A stretch of DNA of 36,081 nucleotides from contig CAMCSM010000021.1 of assembly GCA_945877805.1 (NCBI GenBank), positions 1-36,081 of the forward strand, given 5' to 3'. Below are positions 30,335 to 36,081 of this stretch, in pieces. Each line of letters begins with the position of its first letter. Position 1 is the stretch's first letter. Under the pieces are notes generated by a model that was given only the letters and a program-made list of their open reading frames with translations, ran no database searches and was not told where the DNA came from. Position numbers and translations under genes: made by a program. The stretch comes from Methylacidiphilum caldifontis (GTDB lineage Bacteria > Verrucomicrobiota > Verrucomicrobiia > Methylacidiphilales > CAMAQI01).

Positions 30335-31563
30335 AATCAGATCCTTTACAGCAGTTAAGCGTGAGCGAGGTCGTTCCAGGATTTGAATTAGGGCATTATC
30401 AAATCATCGGAAAAATTTCTGCAGGGGGAATGGGGATTGTATTTAGAGCCCATGAGCCGACCTTAAACCGCGAGGTGGCGCTTAAGGTGTTATCGGAGAA
30501 GTACTCGGCCGATCTCAATTATGTGAATAGTTTTCAGGAAGAGGCGCAACTCGTCGCCTCTCTTCGTCATCCGAATATTATTCCGATCTATTTTATTGGG
30601 CAGATTGGATCGGTGGTGTTTTATAGCATGGCCTATATTTCGAATCCAAGTTTGGATGTTTGGATTCATGAGGGGCGTCGCTTTGATTTGAGAGAGGTGA
30701 AATGGTTTCTATCGCAAGCCTGCTCCGCTTTAGATTGTGCGACACAAGCGGGATTGATTCATTTAGATATTAAGCCTTCTAATTTTCTCGTCGATGATGC
30801 AGGGGTTTTGTATTTGACTGATTTTGGGCTCGCAAAGCTTATGGGGGGGACGAAGGGGGTGATTGATGATCAATTGTATGGGACTCCCTACTACGTGGCT
30901 CCTGAAAGAGTTCTTCGAAAATCGCTCGATCATCGCACGGATATTTACTCGTTGGGTGCGACTTTATTTCATTTAGTCGTGGGCGAGGCTCCCTTTGATT
31001 CTGAAAATATTCAGGATATTGTGGATGCCCAATTAAACGATCCCTTTCCAGAGGAAAAGGCCATTGCAAAGGGGATCCCGCAACCGCTTATCGATTTAAT
31101 GAGAAAGATGATGGAGAAAGATCCGGTACGACGGTTTCAATCCTATTCGGAGATTTTAAATGTGTTGCAAGGTCTCGACTATTTTCATTATAAGCCGATC
31201 CTCCCTCTTTCCGTTAAGGAGATGGAGTATTTAGTTCCGAATGCCTATTCCGATATTCAAAGAATTCCTAATCTACTTTGGGTGGCAGAAAAGCAAGGAA
31301 AGGAGTGGGCGACGTGGTTGAATGCCGATCCTCAGCATCCTTGGCAAACAGGGCTGGCCCCTTTAGCAGAGATGATGAATTCTTTGGGAGAAACCTTAAA
31401 CTTGGGGAAGCTTCAAGGCTTTATGTTGCAAGGGGGCGAGGTTCAGGCGATAGGATGTCAGAGGAATAAAAAATCTTTTGTGATGATGACTCAAGTCGCT
31501 GGGGGAGATGTTTATCAGACCCAGTCTCAATTAACCGAAATTTTAAATCGAGGGAACTCATGA
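30331..31563 (+). CDS. Ser/Thr protein kinase with roadblock-like C-terminal domain
   Basis: 410 residues, no membrane segment. Kinase domain (about 23-285): glycine loop GKISAGGMGIV (27-37), VALK lysine (K52), HLDIKPSN (144-151) with catalytic D146 but Leu in place of the Arg of HRD, DFG (164-166) and APE (190-192). The rest (about 290-410), with helix AEMMNSLGETLN followed by strands LQGFMLQGGE, VQAIGCQRNK and SFVMMTQVAGG and a final helix, looks like a short roadblock/LC7-type fold; this is my inference from secondary structure. The stop overlaps the next gene's ATG. Loss of the HRD arginine suggests activity not regulated by activation-loop phosphorylation. Confidence 0.82.
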   Translation: MKSDPLQQLSVSEVVPGFELGHYQIIGKISAGGMGIVFRAHEPTLNREVALKVLSEKYSADLNYVNSFQEEAQLVASLRHPNIIPIYFIGQIGSVVFYSMAYISNPSLDVWIHEGRRFDLREVKWFLSQACSALDCATQAGLIHLDIKPSNFLVDDAGVLYLTDFGLAKLMGGTKGVIDDQLYGTPYYVAPERVLRKSLDHRTDIYSLGATLFHLVVGEAPFDSENIQDIVDAQLNDPFPEEKAIAKGIPQPLIDLMRKMMEKDPVRRFQSYSEILNVLQGLDYFHYKPILPLSVKEMEYLVPNAYSDIQRIPNLLWVAEKQGKEWATWLNADPQHPWQTGLAPLAEMMNSLGETLNLGKLQGFMLQGGEVQAIGCQRNKKSFVMMTQVAGGDVYQTQSQLTEILNRGNS

Positions 31564-32228
31564 CTCAACAGCAAGAGGTTGATTCGATCGTGAAAATAAT
31601 TGCCGATAATGCGGCGGTTCGCGCGGCCTTTGTGGTTTCTGCTTTTGGTAAAGTCGAGAGTTGTTATCCTCAAGAAAATGAAAAACAGGTGGGACAATGG
31701 GCGGTTGTTTTAATCCCTTATCTCAAAATTTTTTCTCAGTTGAAAGAGTTTCGATTTTCAACGTTACAATATCGGGAGGGGGATTTATGGATCGGAGAGC
31801 TTTATGACTCTCAGTTTTTGATCCTTCTTTTAAAAACTCCAGAAAATCCAACGGTATTTTATCAAAACATTGTTTTTAATATCCAAAAACTTCACTTGAA
31901 GCCGTCAACCGACGAAGAGACAAATCTCGAGGGGTCGATGCAACGTCTTTTACATCAGGCCACGGATCAAATAAAAGTTCGGAGTCGCTTAGACAACGAT
32001 TTTTTTGGGGCGCTTCGAAAAAGTGCCTTTATATATTTTGGCGCTTTAGGGGAGGAATGGGTCGATCAAGGCCTTGAGAGTCTATGGATCACGCTTCCGA
32101 TTCGACAGAGACAGCCGATGGAAGCGATCATCGTGGCAGTGACGAAACGAATCTCCCATCCTCTTAAGCGTGCGGCTTTCAAGCGCGATGCGGCCGATTT
32201 AATTAAAAAGTTTTTAGATTCAAATTAA
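31560..32228 (+). CDS. Predicted roadblock/LC7-like partner of the kinase
   Basis: 222 residues, no signal or membrane segment, no known family recognised by eye. The first 125 residues follow the alpha-beta-beta-alpha-beta-beta-beta-alpha order of roadblock/LC7 proteins (MglB-like): helix EVDSIVKIIADNAA, strands RAAFVVSAFG and KVESCYP, a long helix, strands RFSTLQYREG, DLWIGELYDS and QFLILLLK, then a helix. A second, mostly helical domain (about 130-222) follows. It is coupled to the kinase gene by an ATGA overlap. Its stop overlaps the stop of the convergent methyltransferase gene by 3 bp. Confidence 0.6.
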   Translation: MTQQQEVDSIVKIIADNAAVRAAFVVSAFGKVESCYPQENEKQVGQWAVVLIPYLKIFSQLKEFRFSTLQYREGDLWIGELYDSQFLILLLKTPENPTVFYQNIVFNIQKLHLKPSTDEETNLEGSMQRLLHQATDQIKVRSRLDNDFFGALRKSAFIYFGALGEEWVDQGLESLWITLPIRQRQPMEAIIVAVTKRISHPLKRAAFKRDAADLIKKFLDSN

Positions 32229-32848
32229 GAGTTGCCTCGCTCTAAAGCGGTCACGCGATGGGCGAGATGGTGATTCACATAGCAGTGACTTCCACAGGAG
32301 ATGAACTCCGATTGGCGAAAGAGTCGTTGATAGTCTTTAACCGATCTCGGGAGCATCCCTTGGGTATCCCCCTCAAGGGGTTCGGTGCTTGAGTAGGCCT
32401 CTAAAAAGGCAACTCCCTGAAGATGTTTCATGATCCATTGAAGGCCTTGCTTCAGGTCAGGCTCTGGAATGTAGTAAAGAAGATCGCTGCAGATGATTAA
32501 ATCGTACGATTTATCGAGCGGAAGTTTTTTCAATTCAGTGAATTGCCCTTGAATCAGATTTCGTTGTTTGCCAAATTTTTTAATGACATAGGGGCTCGGA
32601 TCCAATCCGGTGTAGTGAATCGATCGATTCAATTTTTTAAGAATCGGCTGCCATTGCCCTTCGCCACAGCCGATATCAAGAACGGAGCAGACGGGTCGAT
32701 CGAGATAATATTCGGCAATCGAGAGCGCGAGCCTCGCCTTTCGCCTCGTCGCGGCGAGAGTGCTGACCCTTTGAGATTTATGGTGGTACCAGCGGTTGAA
32801 GTAGTTTTGATCGAAAGAGTTCAAGTGTTGCACGCTCGATCTTGGCAA
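32225..32848 (-). CDS. Class I SAM-dependent methyltransferase
   Basis: 207 residues. SAM-binding motif I VLDIGCGEGQW (about 56-66), the acidic end of beta-2 YTGLDPSP and motif IV LIICSDLLYYI identify a Rossmann methyltransferase. The C-terminus has a HCYVNHHLAHRV segment. The substrate is unknown. The first start in frame is TTG at 32848; a GTG five codons in is an alternative and neither has a Shine-Dalgarno site. It is convergent with the roadblock-like gene, sharing the bases TTAA for both stops. Confidence 0.82.
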   Translation of the reverse strand: MPRSSVQHLNSFDQNYFNRWYHHKSQRVSTLAATRRKARLALSIAEYYLDRPVCSVLDIGCGEGQWQPILKKLNRSIHYTGLDPSPYVIKKFGKQRNLIQGQFTELKKLPLDKSYDLIICSDLLYYIPEPDLKQGLQWIMKHLQGVAFLEAYSSTEPLEGDTQGMLPRSVKDYQRLFRQSEFISCGSHCYVNHHLAHRVTALERGNS

Positions 32849-32959
32849 AGGCGGGAGAAAAATACAGGACTTATTGGATTTAATTAAAGATGCCCGTAGT
32901 CAAAATTCGTTCCAGAGAAAAAATCGAGAGTCCGCCGATCAGGCTATCAAGCTATTAGG

Positions 32960-33114
32960 CTAAATTCGGCAGTTGAAGCCGTATTTACCTCTCTACCACC
33001 CTTCACCCAAAGGGTGAGTCCCATTTGGAGGGGCACAGGCTCTGTGCCTCCCGGGACGGGGAAGGCAGCCCCGACAGGTCGGGGCTGCCCCTCCATTTTA
33101 ACTGCCGAATCTAG
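32960..33114. mobile_element. MITE-like element with 15-bp terminal inverted repeats
   Basis: CTAAATTCGGCAGTT (32960-32974) and, inverted, CTAGATTCGGCAGTT (33114-33100) match at 14 of 15 positions and bound 155 bp with no coding capacity. Inside are TCACCC/GGGTGA (about 33003-33017) and stem-loop D2. Only the four bases TAGG appear near both ends, so no clear target duplication is seen. No transposase is in the window. Confidence 0.5.
33026..33095. repeat. Stem-loop repeat D2
   Basis: TGGAGGGGCA (33026-33035) and TGCCCCTCCA (33086-33095) form a perfect 10-bp closing stem. Inside are GGCACAG-GCT-CTGTGCC (33032-33048) and the 12-bp stem GGCAGCCCCGAC/GTCGGGGCTGCC (33064-33089). The alternatives compete for pairing. 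D1 at 21343 shares the ends. Confidence 0.65.
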
Positions 33115-33154
33115 GATAATGGAATCTATCTACGATAGGGTGTCGATATTCAAT

Positions 33155-33210
33155 CATTCCATTTCGGCTGCTGATTTACTCATAATATTTTTTTATGGAA
33201 GGATTTAGGT
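33155..33210 (+). repeat. 56-bp repeat E2
   Basis: Matches E1 (23376-23431) at 54 of 56 positions. It ends about 30 nt before the first possible glgB start codon (33241) and 48 nt before the ATG at 33259. Confidence 0.85.
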
Positions 33211-33240
33211 CTCCCCTCCCCGCTTGCATTCTGAGATAAA

Positions 33241-35187
33241 TTGAGTGAGTATCAAGATATGGAATCCTCTGCTGGTGTTGTGACCTTTGATTATTCGCCG
33301 TGGTCGGAGTTAGACACGCACCTTTTTAAAGAGGGAAATCATTTTTCTGTCGATCAGCGACTGGGGGCGCATCCGGTTGCCGTGAAAGGGGTTCATGGAA
33401 CCTATTTCTCCGTTTGGGCTCCTCATGCGGCAGAGGTCTGTGTGGTCGGAAACTTTAATGAATGGGCGGCGGGGAAACATCGCTTGGGATTAAGGCCGGA
33501 TGGAACGGGGGTCTGGGAGGGGTTCATTGCCGGAGTCGGAAAAGGGGCTCTTTATAAGTTTTGGATTCGTTCTCATAACCAGGGACATATCGCAGAAAAA
33601 GCCGATCCTTTTGCCCTTTATACCGAGTGTCCCCCCAAGAGTGCTTCGGTGGTTTGGGATCTGGAATATTCGTGGAGCGATCATGAGTGGATGAAGTTCC
33701 GCTACGAGAAGCAGCATCAAAATGCCCCGATCTCTATTTATGAAGTTCATCTCGGCTCTTGGAAAAAGGTCGTCGAGGATGGAAATCGCTCTCTGAGCTA
33801 TCGAGAAATCGCCCCTGTTTTGGCCGATTATGTGAAGAAGATGGGGTATACGCATGTTGAATTGATGCCGATTATGGAGCATCCGTTTTATGGATCGTGG
33901 GGCTATCAGATTACCGGTTATTTTGCGCCGACGAGCCGATTTGGCTCTCCACAAGATTTTATGGAGTTCGTCGATGTCATGCATCAAAATGGAATTGGGG
34001 TGATCCTCGATTGGGTTCCTTCTCATTTTGCCAGTGACGGACATGGGCTCGCTTATTTTGATGGAACTCATCTCTTTGAGCATTCCGATATGCGTCAAGG
34101 GTATCATCCGGATTGGGGGAGCTATATTTTTAATTATGGACGAAGTGAGGTGCGGAATTTTTTAATCAGCAACGCCCTCTATTGGCTCCGCCATTATCAT
34201 ATCGATGGATTACGAGTCGATGCCGTCGCCTCAATGCTTTATCTCGATTACTCTCGAAAAGAGGGAGAGTGGATCCCCAATAAAGAGGGGGGGCGCGAGA
34301 ATTTAGAGGCCGTGGAGTTTATCAAGCGCTGTAATGAAATGGTCTATCGAGAGTTCCCGGATGTTCAGATGATTGCCGAGGAATCGACTTCATGGCCGAA
34401 TGTCTCTCGTCCCTTATATGATGGAGGGCTGGGGTTTGGGTTTAAATGGAACATGGGCTGGATGAATGATACGATTCAATATTTTCTCAAAGATTCTCTC
34501 TTCCGCAAATATCAACATGACCGTTTGACCTTTAGTCTTTGTTACGCTTTTTCAGAGCATTTTGTGCTTTCGATCTCGCATGATGAGGTGGTGCATGGGA
34601 AGGGGTCTCTTTTAAGTAAGATGCCAGGGGGAAGCGATTTTGAGAAATTCGCAAATCTCCGTCTTTTTACCGGCTACCAATTTTTACATCCCGGAAAAAA
34701 GCTGATGTTTATGGGAAGCGAATTTGCTCAAGGCAAAGAGTGGAATCATGATCATAGTTTAGATTGGGATCAACTGGGGAACCCTTTACATCGTTCACAA
34801 TCGACGTGGGTCTCTCATCTCAATCATCTTTATCGTAATGAGCCGGCTCTTTACGAGGGGGAGGCCGACCCGAACCGTTTCTATTGGATCGATTGCCAAG
34901 ATGGAGATAACTCCGTTCTCTCCTTTGCCCGTCAAACACCAGGGGGAAACACCACTCTTGTGGCGGTCTTTAATTTCACTCCCGTACCTCGGGAGGATTA
35001 TCGCATTGGGTTGCCACGGGGTGGATTTTGGAAAGAGATGGTCAACAGTGATGCAGCGGAGTATTCCGGATCAGGAAGAGGGAATTTTGGCGGTCATGAA
35101 GCGGAACAGATCGCTTGGCAAAATCAGCCCTGGTCGATGAAGATTCAGCTTCCGCCGCTGGCGATGGTTGTCTTTAAGTTGGGCTGA
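33241..35187 (+). CDS. glgB: 1,4-alpha-glucan branching enzyme GlgB
   Basis: 648 residues. Makes alpha-1,6 branches in glycogen. An N-terminal CBM48 domain ([23 protein letters not shown]) precedes the GH13 barrel. The catalytic residues are the nucleophile D327 (LRVDAVASM), the acid/base E380 (MIAEESTSW) and D448 ([11 protein letters not shown]). The first start is TTG at 33241; the ATG at 33259 ([10 protein letters not shown]) is also plausible, with TTGCAT 17 nt before a poor -10. No other glycogen gene is present. The DUF971 gene follows after 2 bp. Confidence 0.93.
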   Translation: MSEYQDMESSAGVVTFDYSPWSELDTHLFKEGNHFSVDQRLGAHPVAVKGVHGTYFSVWAPHAAEVCVVGNFNEWAAGKHRLGLRPDGTGVWEGFIAGVGKGALYKFWIRSHNQGHIAEKADPFALYTECPPKSASVVWDLEYSWSDHEWMKFRYEKQHQNAPISIYEVHLGSWKKVVEDGNRSLSYREIAPVLADYVKKMGYTHVELMPIMEHPFYGSWGYQITGYFAPTSRFGSPQDFMEFVDVMHQNGIGVILDWVPSHFASDGHGLAYFDGTHLFEHSDMRQGYHPDWGSYIFNYGRSEVRNFLISNALYWLRHYHIDGLRVDAVASMLYLDYSRKEGEWIPNKEGGRENLEAVEFIKRCNEMVYREFPDVQMIAEESTSWPNVSRPLYDGGLGFGFKWNMGWMNDTIQYFLKDSLFRKYQHDRLTFSLCYAFSEHFVLSISHDEVVHGKGSLLSKMPGGSDFEKFANLRLFTGYQFLHPGKKLMFMGSEFAQGKEWNHDHSLDWDQLGNPLHRSQSTWVSHLNHLYRNEPALYEGEADPNRFYWIDCQDGDNSVLSFARQTPGGNTTLVAVFNFTPVPREDYRIGLPRGGFWKEMVNSDAAEYSGSGRGNFGGHEAEQIAWQNQPWSMKIQLPPLAMVVFKLG

Positions 35188-35189
35188 TC

Positions 35190-35510
35190 ATGAAAATAGG
35201 GATAAAGAATCTTCAGGTGATTGGAAATGAACTTGCGATTATTTGGGCTGATTTAAAAGAGAGCTATTACCCCTTGGAATCGTTACGTCGTCATTGCCCC
35301 TGTGCCGCTTGCGGTGGGGAGCCAGATGTGATGGGAACGGTGATTAAACCGCATGTGAGCTACAACGAAAAAAGCTTTTTAATTCGAGGGATCAATCAAG
35401 TCGGCGGCTACGCCCTTCAGATTGAGTGGGAGGATGGACATAATACCGGCCTCTTCAGCTATTCCTATCTTCAGCGATGGGAACCTGCTATTCGATCCGG
35501 TCAGGGGTAG
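35190..35510 (+). CDS. DUF971/GBBH-like N-terminal domain protein
   Basis: 106 residues. The pattern LAIIWADLKESYYPLESLRRHCPCAACGGEPD, followed by GGYALQIEWEDGHNTGLFSYSYLQRW, matches the DUF971 (GBBH-like N) family, found alone or fused to oxygenases and to iron-sulfur cluster proteins. The three cysteines (CPCAAC) could bind a metal. The start lies 2 bp after the glgB stop, so it is co-transcribed with it, though a functional link is not evident. Confidence 0.82.
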   Translation: MKIGIKNLQVIGNELAIIWADLKESYYPLESLRRHCPCAACGGEPDVMGTVIKPHVSYNEKSFLIRGINQVGGYALQIEWEDGHNTGLFSYSYLQRWEPAIRSGQG

Positions 35511-35550
35511 CGCTTTCCGTAGTCTAGGCCGTCAATCAGATTGCCTATTA

Positions 35551-35898
35551 TTAATGCAACCCATAGCGCCAAATCATCCAAAATCCGGCAAAGATTAATC
35601 CAAGAGCCAGCATAAACCCGAGCAAGCGAACTGCTTGTGGGTTTTGATCCACAAAGTCTCCTGCTGGTGGCGGGCGCCGTGGGACTCGAGTAAGACCCTC
35701 TCCTTCTTCAAAAATAGGGGGAACAAAATTTTCTTGAATTAACTGCGCCTTCCTTTTTTCAACATACAAGATTTTAGCAGCAATTTCATCTCCCCCGCTT
35801 TCTTCCAAAGCCTTTGCCCACAAATGCTCCTTAAATCCTTTTTCAAGTGTCTCATGATTAATCCACTCTAAATACAAATCACGTTTCATAATAAACAT
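35551..35898 (-). CDS. Small membrane protein of unknown function
   Basis: 115 residues: a charged, mostly helical N-terminal part (KRDLYLEWINHETLEKGFKEHLWAKALEES and on), a proline-rich stretch (RVPRRPPPAG) and one C-terminal membrane helix (about 92-111, LLGFMLALGLIFAGFWMIW). GGAGGGG lies 4 nt before the ATG at 35898, which supports this start over the ATG at 35889. I do not recognise the family. The C-terminal position of the helix suggests a tail-anchored protein facing the cytoplasm. Confidence 0.65.
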   Translation of the reverse strand: MFIMKRDLYLEWINHETLEKGFKEHLWAKALEESGGDEIAAKILYVEKRKAQLIQENFVPPIFEEGEGLTRVPRRPPPAGDFVDQNPQAVRLLGFMLALGLIFAGFWMIWRYGLH

Positions 35899-35948
35899 TT
35901 AGCCCCTCCGATGTTGCATCGCATCAAAATTCGGGCACCTCGACGTTT

Positions 35949-35990
35949 TGCATGGGTGAATAATGTACGAAATTCATCCATTGTGCAAAC
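35949..35990. repeat. Imperfect palindrome upstream of the last gene
   Basis: TTTGCATGGGTGAAT and, inverted, TTTGCACAATGGATGAAT face each other across AATGTACGA. The two arms differ by a 3-nt insertion and one base. On the minus strand TTGCAC, a 17-nt spacer and CATTAT within it could be the promoter of the 35898 gene, so a regulator may bind here. Confidence 0.4.
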
Positions 35991-36027
35991 AAAACCCTTC
36001 GGCATGCGCCTTTTTGCGGGTTTTGTT
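35988..36027. terminator. Bidirectional-terminator-like hairpin
   Basis: AACAAAACCC (35988-35997) pairs perfectly with GGGTTTTGTT (36018-36027), with A and T runs on the two sides and a small inner GGC/GCC stem. It could end a transcript entering from the right edge. The rest (36028-36081) shows no gene. Confidence 0.5.
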
Positions 36028-36081
36028 CTTCAATGGATAAATTTCTTGGGTGTTGGGAGTTTAGCATCCAAGATGAGGCAT

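Larger units (their letters stand above)
32849..33240. other. Repeat-rich intergenic region upstream of glgB
   Basis: No gene is visible in about 390 bp. It holds a MITE-like element (32960-33114) containing stem-loops, the small hairpin CTATC-TAC-GATAG (33126-33138), repeat E2 (33155-33210) and the glgB start region. Confidence 0.65.

Noticed and set aside
32610-32625. Perfect 16-bp palindrome TGAATCGATCGATTCA
   Set aside because: It lies within the methyltransferase coding sequence, and GATCGAT-like strings are common in this genome's codon usage, so chance is likely.
35949-36030. Integron attC or phage attachment site at the right edge
   Set aside because: The paired motifs lack the conserved core sites of attC, and no integrase or cassette array is in the window.

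Overview
The window is an ordinary stretch of chromosome from a Gram-negative bacterium. The PVC superphylum, most likely Verrucomicrobiota, is my best guess, from gene content only: an LL-diaminopimelate aminotransferase (DapL), an HPr kinase/HPr/enzyme I run, a small PUR-family nucleic-acid-binding protein, LptE and BamD-like envelope proteins (so an outer membrane), and a CHASE2 protein. No rRNA or tRNA gene is visible. One clear RNA gene is present: a short bacterial SRP (4.5S) RNA on the minus strand at about 14933-15023.

Layout. 1-3108: dapL, then an AAA_14/DUF4143 ATPase that looks accessory. 3238-4889 (minus): a CHASE2 membrane protein coupled to the fluoride channel gene crcB. 5418-5978: ubiX. 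6143-7682 (minus): a PUR-family protein followed by an orphan periplasmic binding protein. 7973-12993: a lipoprotein, a GT4 glycosyltransferase, and a phospholipid block (plsC, a small membrane protein, plsY, gpsA), then an exported MsrB. 13340-17800: a DEAD-box helicase, SRP RNA, a bamD-like gene, lptE, a TPR membrane protein and a DCC protein. 17929-18536: an AbrB/MazE-type antitoxin with a Doc toxin. 18670-25559: mutS, an Uup-like ABC-F ATPase, an M48 lipoprotein peptidase and an M24 peptidase. 25598-28650: hprK-ptsH-ptsI. 28698-32228: a sugar nucleotidyltransferase, ispE, a Ser/Thr kinase and a roadblock-like partner. The right end holds a convergent methyltransferase, glgB, a DUF971 gene and a small membrane protein.

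How genes work together. plsC, plsY and gpsA make glycerol-3-phosphate and acylate it to phosphatidate. The BamD-like protein and LptE serve outer-membrane protein and LPS assembly. hprK-ptsH-ptsI is a phosphorelay probably used for regulation, since no sugar permease is present here. The kinase (30331) and its neighbour (31560) overlap by 4 bp and both appear to carry roadblock/LC7-like folds, suggesting a signalling pair.

Two genome-scale patterns stand out. First, many transcription units have a -35-like TTGnnn, a spacer usually of 16 nt, and a -10-like hexamer that ends only 5-8 nt before the start codon, with no Shine-Dalgarno sequence. This predicts leaderless mRNAs. Second, the intergenic regions are filled with several families of short dispersed repeats: a hairpin-plus-AATGCAAGAAAT element, a CTTAAGTTGACGCCTATG element, a 56-bp element found twice at 54/56 identity, long inverted-repeat elements, and a 155-bp MITE-like element with 15-bp terminal inverted repeats. 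These repeats are the least explained part of the window.
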